DNA of 64,000 nt from Tenodera sinensis (lineage: Eukaryota > Arthropoda > Insecta > Mantodea > Mantidae). The stretch spans positions 146,911,565 through 146,975,564 of the forward strand of contig CM060964.1 of NCBI GenBank assembly GCA_030765045.1, written 5' to 3'. This document shows positions 48,701 to 54,809 of the stretch, piece by piece. The notes below the pieces were generated by a model. It searched no databases and was not told the DNA's origin. It saw nothing but the letters and a program-made list of their open reading frames with translations. Positions within the stretch are counted from its first letter, which is position 1; the number at the start of each line of letters is the position of its first letter. The translations under genes were made by a program, and so were the position numbers.

Positions 48701-49660
48701 CTGCAATATGTAACAGTTGCTGTGAACGTTGTGTAACTAGGACCTCTCATCATTCATTAATATAAAATCTTTAAATTGCCAATACAGAAGCTTTAATGTG
48801 GAGAAAACCCAGAAAAATTCAAAACCATTTTTTTCAAGTGCTTAATGCCCAGGTTTACTACATCCGACACCATAGGCAGTTTCAAAATCTGTGAAAACAG
48901 TTCAGTGTGTACATGAGGTGTGGAAGAAAAATCTACAAACTCTCTTCTTTTCACCCCTATTTCTGCACGCTTACTTTAAGCAAAGATTGTCTCTGGACAA
49001 CCATCATCACTCTGGTGAAGGCAGAGGGAAACAGCCTGTTACAGAATAATGTCCAAGGAGGAGGTGTAGGTTTAAGGACCTTCAACTATAGGCGGCGCCG
49101 TGGCCGAGCGGTTAGCGCGCTCGCCTACCACCTAGGCGGCCCGGGTTCGATCCCAGGGACCCGCATGTGGTATTCGTGGTGGACGAAGCGGCGTCTGGGC
49201 GGGTTTTCTCCGGGTGCTCCGGTTTCCCCCGCCATCTCATTCCACCGGTGCTCCATCTTCATTCCATGTATCATCAGTGTCACCGCCTGCGGTGCCGTAG
49301 TAGTAAAAGCGGGCGTTAAACACTACAACAACAACAACGACCTTCAACTACATGGTCATCAGTGTCCTACAATAATGTCCAGTTGGTAAAATAATATATA
49401 TGCTGATTGCTGTATTTATTTTAACAGCCACAGGTTCAGCATTTGCAGAAAAGAAGAAAAAATGAGTTTTAATTTAAAACTGTGGTTAAAAAATTTGTTT
49501 TTTACTGTTTCAGATTGTTGGTTTTGATATAAACAAGTACCCAAATGTGGTAAAATGGTTTGCTAGAGCTAAGACTGCAATTGCAGGCTACGATGAACTG
49601 AACCATTATGGAGCCTTAAAATTTAAGGAAATGTATGACAACCTTACTGCTAAAAAGTGA
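18731..49660 (+). CDS. GSTD: Delta-class glutathione S-transferase, five coding exons
   Basis: Coding exons are 18731-18871, 23782-23840, 41656-41797, 44136-44300 and 49514-49660, all with GT/AG borders (gtatgc, gtaagt, gtaagt, gtaata donors; pyrimidine-rich acceptors). Only the second junction splits a codon (AG|T, Ser67). The joined frame gives 217 aa, a usual delta GST length. The thioredoxin-like domain is about residues 1-80: N-terminal MTIDFYYVPGSAPCRS carries the expected catalytic Ser11, HTVPTL (52-57) holds the cis-proline loop, and ESRAI (66-70) is the glutathione gamma-glutamyl contact. The all-helical domain follows, with the N-capping segment LTIADHAIAS. The family conjugates glutathione to electrophiles and acts as a cytosolic dimer in detoxification and insecticide tolerance; that role is from family knowledge. 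Start chosen at the first ATG after the 18716 acceptor. The introns (4.9, 17.8, 2.3 and 5.2 kb) are full of mobile elements, but no coding exon is broken. Confidence 0.95.
18872..20905. other. GST intron, AT-rich with trinucleotide-like repeats
   Basis: An impure GGTAAT/AATTAT/GTT repeat field spans about 20305-20650. 'cagaggtggattcaaaat' at about 19709 looks like a hAT-type terminus, but its partner was not found. No coding evidence. Confidence 0.4.
20914..23134 (-). pseudogene. KIAA1586-like hAT transposase, decayed
   Basis: Read right to left on the minus strand. An N-terminal piece (22980-22570) has CWTLDQKNAFCAKHNWLL and a Cys pair (LGCRICREVG) typical of the zinc-binding start of this hAT group. 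The catalytic core piece (22396-21989) has MIDESMT, IATDGAAVMMG and WHCANHRLGL. The alpha-helical insert piece (21960-21523) has ILGNRWVASSF. The C-terminal hAT dimerisation region has ISTSECERGFS, then SNLMFIKLDGP and WFMKC, ending at 20917. Frames are broken by stops (for example after TRAFKN near 22570) and frameshifts. Family role: transposition, with host-domesticated relatives known. Decayed here, not a host gene. Confidence 0.8.
23183..23304. repeat. Hairpin around a 20-G run
   Basis: Arms 23183-23225 and 23262-23304 are inverted with 38 of 43 positions matching (cgtatctgag ... tctttataatg). The 36-base loop consists mainly of 20 consecutive G. It lies just upstream of the hAT relic on its coding strand, so it may be part of that element's 5' end. 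Confidence 0.85.
23310..23780. other. Intronic stretch before GST coding exon 2
   Basis: No gene recognised; the end is a normal acceptor. Confidence 0.4.
23841..25070. other. AT-rich intronic stretch
   Basis: No gene or repeat recognised. Confidence 0.4.
25075..28235 (+). mobile_element. LINE ORF2 C-terminus and 3' UTR, split by a TTAA element
   Basis: The left part (25075-25228) reads SFWQQSWEEISGAQLQTIKD and DSVQPWLTHA, then EVILMHL. The right part (27705-28010) reads RISHICVTHGHLLHGDPAP, SDVQLSVFHVLLDC and, after a frameshift, LGLGFTLQSILGNNLV. This is the classic tail of I/LOA/R1-like ORF2 proteins (THGHLL...C...HxLxxC). Removing 25229-27704 and one TTAA joins cac-tta-aga-ata-agt in frame (H-L-R-I-S). 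The 3' UTR follows to about 28235 (GPNDLAVIDGPL in one frame) and runs into the CACT minisatellite. Heavily 5' truncated; clade unresolved. Confidence 0.75.
25229..27704 (-). mobile_element. THAP/DDE transposon with TTAA duplications (Kolobok-like)
   Basis: TTAA duplications lie at 25225-25228 and 27705-27708. Terminal repeats are AGGGGAATGAAACACAAAAA on the left and, in reverse complement, AGGGGAACAAAACACAAAAA on the right (18 of 20). The coding strand is minus. A THAP-type zinc finger starts at the ATG at 27390 (CCAYGC ... GIPFHLFPKD ... LCFFHF). A central segment follows at about 26600-26480 (IKGTMLLDKT, FTWSSQDLLGKK). The catalytic region is near 26290-25975: LAGDGQYDSPEF, KIIDFELVQRG, then VFLTDTHKGIRYLLK and HEFDIWHLSKSLMKK, and later KWLENGEWKLDGHDELLEE (about 25840-25785). 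Frames are broken. Kolobok assignment rests on the THAP domain plus TTAA; the family naming is from memory. Confidence 0.85.
28240..30052. repeat. CACT/CACC minisatellite with higher-order structure
   Basis: About 1.8 kb of TCAC, CCAC and CTCACTCACC units, almost free of G on the + strand. A longer unit containing 'cactgacccacccacacact' and 'ctctctcac' recurs about 15 times between 28423 and 29430, spaced about 50-110 bases apart. After 29430 the array is simpler. The region 29518-29536 has five CCC runs with single-base spacers, a G-quadruplex motif on the minus strand. Repeated Thr-His-Pro/Ser-Leu frames are artefacts. Confidence 0.95.
30060..30650. other. Intronic stretch
   Basis: No gene recognised. 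It may hold the decayed N-terminal half of the hAT relic that follows. Confidence 0.3.
30655..33175 (+). pseudogene. ZMYM1-like hAT transposase relic, split by a LINE
   Basis: Upstream of the LINE: GEITNIRNMSQSSKIIHFVT, then CDIVNDLKCDHKL and SYDGVSMMIGHL, the catalytic-core layout of ZMYM1-type hAT proteins (normally GxSYDGAxxMxGxxxGLQ). Downstream of the LINE: LQTKVKQTFPNALFVLSVAH (32184-32245), which completes the motif once the LINE is removed (MIGHLRG|LQTKV). Later pieces include YEIGDNIKEQINSRL (32750-32800) and the C-terminal dimerisation region LQLCKFVMTIVATTSTIDIA (33037-33096). Multiple stops and frameshifts. Role of the family is DNA transposition; this copy is inactive. Confidence 0.75.
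30882..32170 (+). mobile_element. CR1-like LINE, 5' truncated, RT frame intact
   Basis: Inserted in the hAT relic with a 4-bp TTGA repeat on each side (30878-30881, 32171-32174). An uninterrupted frame runs from 30886 to the stop at 32007 (373 residues): FFDLSKAFDCVDH, GVPQGSVLGPLLFILYVND, the catalytic YADDTT near 31195, then HKFLGIILDRKLTW and the thumb/C-terminal region (SRESCREIF, HSHHTRHNDDYF). The 3' end carries an AATAAA near 32150 and a (TTTAA)n tail. It lacks the endonuclease and fingers, so it cannot move alone. The open frame suggests recent insertion. Clade (CR1/Jockey group) judged from memory. Confidence 0.9.
33180..33560. other. Intronic stretch
   Basis: Nothing recognised apart from an A-rich run at 33450-33480. 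Confidence 0.3.
33565..33905 (+). repeat. SINE family C (long form)
   Basis: tRNA-like head remnant with B-box-like GGGTTTGATCTC at 33590, then the shared body (ggttttctctggcttcttca, attccaccaattgctccat). The tail matches the long copy at 46042-46469 (caccttt...catca, ctctcataccaggctttggg, ctgat). Diverged. Confidence 0.65.
33910..34865. other. AT-rich intronic stretch
   Basis: No gene recognised. A short duplication, 'atgtcactggcag...aaaatacatt...gaaaaccaaaatgca', occurs twice at 34553-34643. Confidence 0.4.
34870..34950 (-). repeat. SINE family F tail fragment
   Basis: Matches the tail of the complete copy at 57134-57381 (T-run, then attaacatcctccaatgtaa, tgtcatattgga). The remainder of the element is missing. 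Confidence 0.5.
35060..35338 (+). repeat. tRNA-derived SINE (family D)
   Basis: tRNA-like head with A-box-like TTGTTAAGGCATGG and B-box-like GGTTCAAATCTC (35127-35138), a body of about 150 bases, and a 3' end near gggcattaaacataacta. Single copy in the window. Confidence 0.6.
35658..39728 (-). mobile_element. Full-length RNase H-bearing LINE (I-like), 4.07 kb
   Basis: A 16-bp duplication, atatgtactataatgt, flanks the element at 35642-35657 and 39729-39744. It has a 268-bp 5' leader (39728-39461), a single long coding region and a CAACAACA tail of only a few bases. Copies A (10864-11908) and B (12456-12901) are truncated relatives with the same 3' end. No gag-like ORF1 lies before the endonuclease. 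Confidence 0.95.
35669..39460 (-). pseudogene. LINE ORF2: endonuclease, reverse transcriptase, RNase H
   Basis: Domains in order: an AP-type endonuclease (39460-38700: RILQWNAGGM, VQEANIS, IGDFNAHSPRWGY, GSGHGIT), reverse transcriptase (38150-37000: PGPDKIHPEFIK, FRPISLTSV, AVFIDFKSAYDSVW, RGLPQGAVLS, catalytic FADDVVIW, KYLGITFDRKLSW), and RNase H (about 36480-36050: YTDGSSKENL, YDGEMEAI, LSDSKAAIQ, WIPAHCGVMGNEAADSLAKK). A Cys-rich C-terminus (CVLCNDPAEMNEYHLKTC) ends at 35669. Two single-base frameshifts break it, near 38150 (LNKFYV|SHKEYP) and near 36965 (SRRVL|NTTYKM). A short TA expansion at 37366-37386 adds Tyr/Ile pairs (RYIYIYIND) where the family usually has a single YIND. Otherwise complete, so relatively young. 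Confidence 0.9.
40322..41650. other. Intronic stretch with repeated 90-bp motif
   Basis: A motif of about 90 bases (ggnnctcaaaacat ... ctctacctannaggta ... agagaaagta) is present at about 40355-40450 and 40910-40990. It is also split across the Tigger insertion (35388-35451 plus 40322-40346). A partial copy lies at 12902-12960. No coding evidence. Confidence 0.5.
41798..42425. other. GST intron, nothing recognised
   Basis: AT-rich; no gene or repeat seen. Confidence 0.4.
42439..42645 (+). repeat. Inverted-head SINE (family A)
   Basis: The element lies between 13-bp repeats attttcaggacat (about 42426-42438 and 42646-42658). It begins with an inverted half: agaggtaaaatcaggactga, then the complement of a tRNA-like head (ctctaaccgctgagctacga). 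It then continues in the forward direction from gctatggcattgcatttttc through the body to the family tail cagcagtaagctggttggta plus an A/T-rich end. The arms pair over about 38 bases with 5 mismatches. The B-box segment is missing from this copy. Same architecture as 54528-54809. Confidence 0.75.
42660..43855 (+). pseudogene. Penelope-like element relic (RT plus GIY-YIG nuclease)
   Basis: Broken frames give a Penelope-type reverse transcriptase: NQNNFTFRDTYCRQTKGLAI, GNLFSLFLASLFMSHIE, then RYEDGVYVTI where RYxDDxF is expected, and HFKFPSTQIDK. The C-terminus has a GIY-YIG endonuclease signature GIYENVL, IGETKRNLETGLKN (43513-43575), followed by HPKTYRTNHLRDD. These two domains in this order are diagnostic of Penelope-like elements. 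The catalytic Asp pair is mutated and stops are frequent, so the copy is inactive. Ends were not located. Confidence 0.75.
44301..46040. other. GST intron, AT-rich
   Basis: No gene recognised. 44480-44690 is GC-richer and may be an old repeat, unidentified. Confidence 0.4.
46042..46469 (-). repeat. SINE family C (long form), complete with duplication
   Basis: Flanked by the 13-bp duplication tattgttcattac (46029-46041 and 46470-46482). On the minus strand it starts with a tRNA-like head (ggctgcaccgtggccgtgca, B-box-like GGGTTTGATCCC), followed by the family C body (gggttttttctggattttcc). It then has an unrelated longer 3' part of about 250 bases in place of the short form's tail. 428 bp. Confidence 0.85.
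46920..47530 (-). pseudogene. CGGBP1-like hAT transposase, C-terminal relic
   Basis: Minus-strand pieces: TPIITRWSTWIEAITYYAVH (about 47435-47375), NNFAVLPKAIKQLEKL and PGIEKVKAKFQKVV (47270-47090), and PLTLCDIERSFSLFKNCFSD (near 47005-46945), then NFTFNNLRT. The last is the hAT dimerisation signature. The same order occurs in the better-preserved hAT at 53090-54444 (LTQWETWVNAVLYYARH ... CDVERSFSRYKS). Frameshifted near 47305. No ends found. Confidence 0.7.
47570..48835. other. GST intron, AT-rich
   Basis: No gene or repeat recognised. Confidence 0.4.
48840..48930 (-). repeat. SINE family C 3' fragment
   Basis: 'ttaatgcccaggtttactac ... gacaccataggcagt' matches the 3' end of the minus-strand copy at 17427-17682. 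Only the end is kept. Confidence 0.5.
49089..49338 (+). repeat. SINE family C (short form), complete and young
   Basis: Flanked by the 12-bp duplication gaccttcaacta (49077-49088, 49339-49350). The tRNA-like head has an A-box-like TGGCCGAGCGGTTAGC and a perfect B box GGGTTCGATCCC. The body has 'gggttttctccgggtgctcc' and 'ggtttcccccgccatctcat'. The 3' end is gcgttaaacactac plus (AAC)n. High GC and CpG content compared with its surroundings suggests recent arrival. A Leu/Ser-tRNA-like origin is plausible from the head. Confidence 0.9.
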
Positions 49661-49850
49661 ATTAATCAAAATGTATGACTTTGTTTGAGTTACTCATATT
49701 CTACTGATTTCCAGAATACAAAAAGTGCATTAAAACTTACTGAAGGTTTTGTATTGATACTACAAAAAATGATTGTATTAATCAAATATGTGTAATATTT
49801 CATTGAAAAAAGTGTTATTTGCAAATAAAACACTTTTTATTGATACATGC
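49661..49850 (+). promoter_or_regulatory. GST 3' UTR with poly(A) signal
   Basis: After the TGA at 49658-49660 the sequence is AT-rich and non-coding. A canonical AATAAA occurs at 49824-49829, followed by a T-rich stretch (ctttttattg). This gives a 3' UTR of about 185 bases, normal for insect GSTs. Confidence 0.7.
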
Positions 49851-49854
49851 ATGT

Positions 49855-50585
49855 CCTAGATACCATACACCTTTCATGCTAATAACAATTTGTATTGTGT
49901 GGTTGTGCATCCATTTTATAATGCTTGTTTTGCAAGGGACATGGTTTGGATTACTGATAAGCATGTAAACATAGAAATCAATTTATGTATAAATTGAGTC
50001 AGATATAGCAACACATCACTTATAGTTTTTGTCTAACTGGTTTTAAGAGCTATTTGCTCCCATCATCAGAAGTGACCACTGTCTCCTAGTGGCGACATCA
50101 AGCTGTGGGGTGATGAACTTTCACAGTGGCTTTGGTGCTGAGCAATCCAAAATTCATCCAGCAGTGCTGGTGTTTTATGATTAGAATCTTCTCCCAAGTG
50201 CCAGATCTATTGTGTGTTTTATCAAGTTTAGGAGTGTAATGTTATAATTAGTTGTACAAAAATGGTGTAGAACTGCAGATTTATCCATCTGTATGTATTT
50301 GATGCATCTCATATGCTTTTTTAATCTGGTTCCTAAATTTCTTTTTATTTTTCATATTATCTAGTTATTGGTAAAAATTAAAAAGCACCTTCTGAATTTG
50401 CAGGTTGCCATCGTGGACAAGGTAAACATTACAATTAAAATGCTTACAAATAGTAAACATTATTAAACAGATTAACAAGAAAGAAAAGAAAAACATTGAA
50501 CACAAAAGGTATATGGAGAGTAACAGATGACAAAACATAACATAAAATAGGCATATAAATCAGTGGTGTATGCTGGGGTTGTGAC
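49855..50585. other. Intergenic stretch downstream of GST
   Basis: No gene recognised. Confidence 0.4.
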
Positions 50586-50589
50586 TAGG

Positions 50590-50832
50590 CCTCCCATGGC
50601 TGTGCCAAGGAGGAGTGGTTAGACCATTCGCCTCTCACCAAAGCAGTCCCAGGTGACTGCATGTGGGATTTGTGATAGACAAAGCGGCACTAGGGCGGGT
50701 TTTCTTTGGTTTCCTCTGCCATCTCATTCCACCAGTGCTCCATCTTCATTCCATGTATCATCAGTGTCACTGCCTGAGATGCTATATGTACTAGAAGCAG
50801 GTGTTAAACAGCACCCAAAAAAAAAAAAAAAC
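50590..50832 (+). repeat. SINE family C (short form), diverged
   Basis: Head gctgtgccaaggaggagtgg; the B-box region is damaged ('agtcccaggtgactgca'). Body 'gcactagggcgggttttctt' and 'attccaccagtgctccatct' match the complete copy; 3' end gtgttaaacagcaccc plus poly-A. Confidence 0.75.
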
Positions 50833-50839
50833 TAGGGGT

Positions 50840-51485
50840 TATTCATTAAATGTTAACTACATGAACAGTGCATCTAAATAAATTTTTCTTGAAATAAGCT
50901 AAACAAAAATTTTAAAAGTAAAATGAACAATTTTACCATAACTGTTTATATATACATGCACTCCAGCCGTCTTTCTTTACAGGTAAACTACGTTGCTAGA
51001 ATATCAGAAAACAATTTCTCATGGCATGTTCTCAATGTATTTTTTCACTGATAGAAGAGCCAAGTTGCTCGGACCAATTATTTGTCCTTATGTTGCCCAT
51101 AAATAAGATTTTATTCAATTCAAGGCTGAAAATTTCATTTCTGCACTTGCAGTAGTGGAAGGAAAATCAGTTCATATAGTTTATAAACTTCACGTTATAC
51201 AACAAGTTCATTTGAGTTCATGTAATTTGCAATGTTGGAACGGACTGATAGAAAATGTTTGAGGTAATATAACACTTTCAGTTTGTTTTTCAAAGACAGT
51301 ATATTGAAATAAGAAACATAGTTCTCTCAGTTCACATAATACATTTGTTGGAAAACTTTTATTGTAACTTGCAAAATGTTTAGAATCCAGTAAAGTCAGA
51401 AATTTCAATTGTTTCTGTGATTCAAATCTTAATTAGTATGAACTATTGATGTGTCCAGGACTTCACAGAAAATCCTTAAGTATAA
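50840..51485. other. Intergenic, AT-rich
   Basis: No gene recognised. Confidence 0.4.
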
Positions 51486-51489
51486 AAAT

Positions 51490-51622
51490 TAAAATACTAT
51501 TTTGTTGTTTAATGACGCTGTCAATTGCCTGGATCACATCAACATTGCCAGAATTTCGTCCACACATGGCTTGTGTGTTTAAAAACACCAGCAGTAAACT
51601 TGTTGGCACAAATAAATAATAA
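51490..51622 (+). repeat. Chimera of SINE B end (inverted) and SINE A tail
   Basis: 'ctgtcaattgcctggatcac ... ccagaatttcgtcc' is the reverse complement of the 3' end of SINE B (56060-56275). It joins directly to the SINE A tail 'cacatggcttgtgtgtttaa ... cagcagtaaacttgttggca' and ends in aaataaataataa. Confidence 0.6.
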
Positions 51623-51761
51623 TTACCATCTAAAGGTTACTTAAACCTGGGACATAAAGTACTTACAATATTAAGTCGTGCTTGGGGTATTTATCTCTGA
51701 TATGAGATTCCCTTGTGGTCTAACTGGGAAAAAGTACGAATCAGCTGGGGAATTAAGTGTC

Positions 51762-51862
51762 GTACTGGCAACTTGGCCATGGTAGCTTAGTGGTTAAAGT
51801 AGCCACTAGATAAGTGGAAGATCCGTGGTTCAAATACCAGCTATGGCATTGAATTTTCCAGC
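51762..51862 (+). repeat. SINE A head, forward orientation
   Basis: tRNA-like block starting GCCATGGTAGCTTAGTGG with B-box-like GGTTCAAAT and ending CTATGGC. Its 7-base acceptor-like ends pair (GCCATGG with CTATGGC, one G-T). It continues into the family A body start 'attgaattttcca' and then loses similarity. Confidence 0.6.
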
Positions 51863-51949
51863 CAAGTACTATGTTTTTAAAATGGACCAAAAGGTAATTA
51901 CCCATAGCCCCTAATGCAATGCATTGTCCTGAAAATTTGTAATTATGAA

Positions 51950-52825
51950 TTTTTAATAGCCATGAAAATGTACTTGTAAAATTTAAAACAAAAAACATGG
52001 GTTGCGTGAAATAGTCATACATGAATAGTTCATATTAAGTTACTAACATTTTATTGCACTACAAATGATATGAACTGTTGTGCAACAGCTACTCCCTACA
52101 CTCCTTACTGCTATATATAACATGTACCCCACATTTTTAATTTTAAATCTTACAAGCATTTTCATAGCTATTAAAAATTCACAGTCACAAATTCCCAGCA
52201 AAGTTAAAATATATTTATTATTGACATAATAGTAAAGCTTTGGTACCATAACAAGATATCCAAATGCAAGTAATAAGTCACCATTGGGGTACCTTGGGAT
52301 ACCTGTGTCCCAAAAAAATGAAAATAAAAATTTTCAGTGACTATACTCCATCCAGCCTTAGATCCGCCCCTTGTATCCCTCCGCGATAACCTGCGACTAA
52401 TGCAAAACAAAACAAACACCACGTGGATTCATGCCTAATGTTTATTTGCAACAGAATGATATTTACTCAGGAATTTTAGAAATACTGCTGCTATCACGTT
52501 ACATTCAAGTAGTCTTTATGAGGGTTATCATACATCTTGAAAACTAACAGATAATCACTGATATTTAGGGTACTACATTTTATGGTGTACTTTGGTTTCG
52601 GCATATCACCGGTTAGTTGTTGACGGCTTGTGTTTACACCAAGTGCGGATCTAAGGGTGGAGCAATTATAATTGCAGTTATTTTCCAAATAAATCAGCCA
52701 AAGTGAATGAGAGGTTTACCTGAATATTGTTGCAAAACTTTAAAGTAAGACAGAGATCATAAAACACAAAAAATAAGTGAACAAATATGTAGGAGTGCTT
52801 GAAGCAAGAATCACCAAAAATTGGT
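51950..52825. other. Intergenic, AT-rich with transposon-end-like motifs
   Basis: 'cttagatccgccccttg' at 52359 and its inverted relative 'aagtgcggatctaagg' at 52640 resemble hAT termini pointing away from each other. No element could be delimited. Confidence 0.35.
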
Positions 52826-52999
52826 GGCAGTTATGATTAGGGCTTGGAAGTGCATGCCCTAAAAGACACTGAAATATGCTCTTAAAAACGTGAAAATATG
52901 CCAAAATTATGCACTATTTAACTAAAACAATTACTGTCCCTTTGCAGTAGACAAGATGAGTTAGTATAAATAATAAATAAAGTTACCTTATTCCTTAGA

Positions 53000-54460
53000 G
53001 GTTGAAGCAGAAGTCGTTCCGCTGCTAGTATTAACTGCTAAATTGCAGTTCACAACCAACACTTTGCACAAATTTTTAACTGTAAAACATCATCTGTTGT
53101 CTTGCAAAACACTTTTGTAACGTGAAAAACTTCTCTCCACGTCACAAGAAGTTATCAGGGCATATTTAAATGATGTTAACTGCTTCACAGAGAGAGTCAA
53201 GTCACATGGTGTGATAGATGGTTTTCTTTCGAGGATGTCTCTAATATCGCACATCTGTTTATAACCAGAATTTTTTGAAATTGCATAATTCACTTTCTCT
53301 TTCACTTTTTGTCCTATGCTACCAGAAACCAAACTTAGATTGCATATGGTTTTCTCAAAGACAGTAAGTGATTCATGCAAAAGAGATCTTACAGCTTCCA
53401 ATGCCGTTATGGCTGTTGGTAAGAAAAGAAAATGGGCAGATATGAAACTAAGATCCTCTTTTAACCCAGTGCCTGACAGAATATTTTGCACAGTTTCTAT
53501 TGATGAAGCATCTTTTGAGTCCAATGAATTAACAACCTCTTTGACTATTTCTACGTGCCTAGCATAATATAAAACTGCATTGACCCATGTTTCCCATTGA
53601 GTTAACACTGGTGCAGGAGAAAGTCGGATATTAGGTGCTGTTGATCTAAACAACTTAAACTCTTTTAGGAGATTTAACAAAAATTCTCTTTGTACTGGAC
53701 ACAAATCTATCTACCAATGGGAAGGAATCCTGTATTGTCTCAGAAATACGATGAAGAGCGTGTGCCAAACAAGTTATATGAATTAAGTTAGGAAAAATAC
53801 CTTTCAGAGTTTCTCTTGATTTTACCATATAAGGACCTGCACCAGTAACATATAAAAGTAACCGGTCGTATTTGATTCCACATGGCCATAGTAATTTCAA
53901 AGAGTCCATCACAAACTGGGTCACAGTTACATTGTCAGTGGCCGACAATTCGCACACATTAAGAAGATAAGGTGCAGTCTTTTGTAAGAACCCACGATTA
54001 TATTAGCAGTAGAACAGTGCTCAGATTCAGGGGTTAACAGACATCCACATAAACTGGTCCGCTAATTCATTTTGTATATTTGACAATACCTTATTGTAAC
54101 AGTGTCCTACATAAGTCTTATGCAGTGTACTTTCTTCAGGCACATGTTGTCGACTGTACTTGGCAAGAAAGTTTTTAAATGTCGGATTATTAATTTTGAA
54201 CAAGGGAATATCAGCAGCTAAAAATACTTGGCACAAGTCATATGAAAATTCAGTAACCCTACTTCCTAAACACTACTAGCTGTTTTTGAACAGGTTCTTT
54301 GTTTGCGAGTTTTCTGATTAAATTCTCCTTATGTTTTGCTGTGTTTATATGCTGAACTATTTGAAATCTTTTCTCACTCCCTACATTTTTCTCACACGCT
54401 CCACAAAACAGTACCCTATTATCTGTAGATATTAAATCGCCCAAAAACTCTTTCTGTAAA
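53000..54460 (-). pseudogene. hAT transposase (CGGBP1-like), decayed
   Basis: Order on the minus strand: an N-terminal zinc-finger piece (54444-54259: RVLFCGACEKNVG, IVQHINTAKHKENL), a linker domain (54236-54030: FLAADIPLFKINNP), a catalytic piece (53957-53655: MCELSATDNVTVTQF, YDRLLLYVTGAGPYMVKS, HITCLAHALHRISE), and a helical insert and C-terminus (53704-53000: LTQWETWVNAVLYYARH, SCDVERSFSRYKSVLQDNRR, FTVKNLCKVLVVNCNLA). These form one protein broken by a few frameshifts and stops. The C2H2-like finger at the start and the CDVERSFS dimerisation motif place it with CGGBP1-related hAT transposases. Inactive copy, better preserved than 46920-47530. Confidence 0.85.
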
Positions 54461-54527
54461 TTAATCTAGCACTCGAAGTTGGTTTTATTTTAAACTTTTG
54501 AAGAGCTGTTTAACATTTTATACGCCT

Positions 54528-54809
54528 TATTATTTATTTATGCCAACAAACTTACTGTTGGTGTTTTTAAACACACAAGCCGTGTGTGGGCAAAGTTTGA
54601 GAGGTAGAACTGGAACTTAAAAATTCAATGCCACAACTGGGATTTGAACCACAGACCTTCCGCTTACGAACTGGTTTGAGAATTTAATGCCATTCTGGTA
54701 GTTTGTCACAATAGCTCAGTGGTTAGAGCGTCTGCCCGGTAAGCGGAAGGTCTGTGGTTCAAATCCCAGTTGTGGCATTGAATTTTTAAGTTCCAGTTCT
54801 ACCTCTCAA
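54528..54809 (-). repeat. Inverted-head SINE (family A), perfect 72-bp arms
   Basis: Flanked by attttatacgcct at 54515-54527 and 54810-54822. Arms 54596-54667 and 54739-54810 are identical in reverse complement, 72 of 72. The right arm is continuous with a forward tRNA-like head (54702-54773: 7-base acceptor-like ends GTCACAA and TTGTGGC pair, A-box TAGCTCAGTGG, B-box-like GGTTCAAATCC, anticodon-like loop CCGGTAA). The left arm continues into the family tail (read on minus: cacacggcttgtgtgtttaa ... cagtaagtttgttggcataa). It sits inside the hAT at 52838-55337, so it is younger. Confidence 0.85.

Noticed and set aside
49089..49180. Possible true tRNA gene (good A and B boxes)
   Set aside because: The tRNA-like block is followed by a SINE body and (AAC)n, is flanked by a target duplication and recurs in several diverged copies.
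52340..52665. Inverted 'cttagatccgc' motifs as the ends of one small element
   Set aside because: The motifs point outward and not inward, and no target duplication was found.
54702..54773. Possible tRNA gene with a GGT anticodon-like loop
   Set aside because: Acceptor-like and anticodon-like stems pair, but the T-arm does not, and the block is continuous with the SINE A body.
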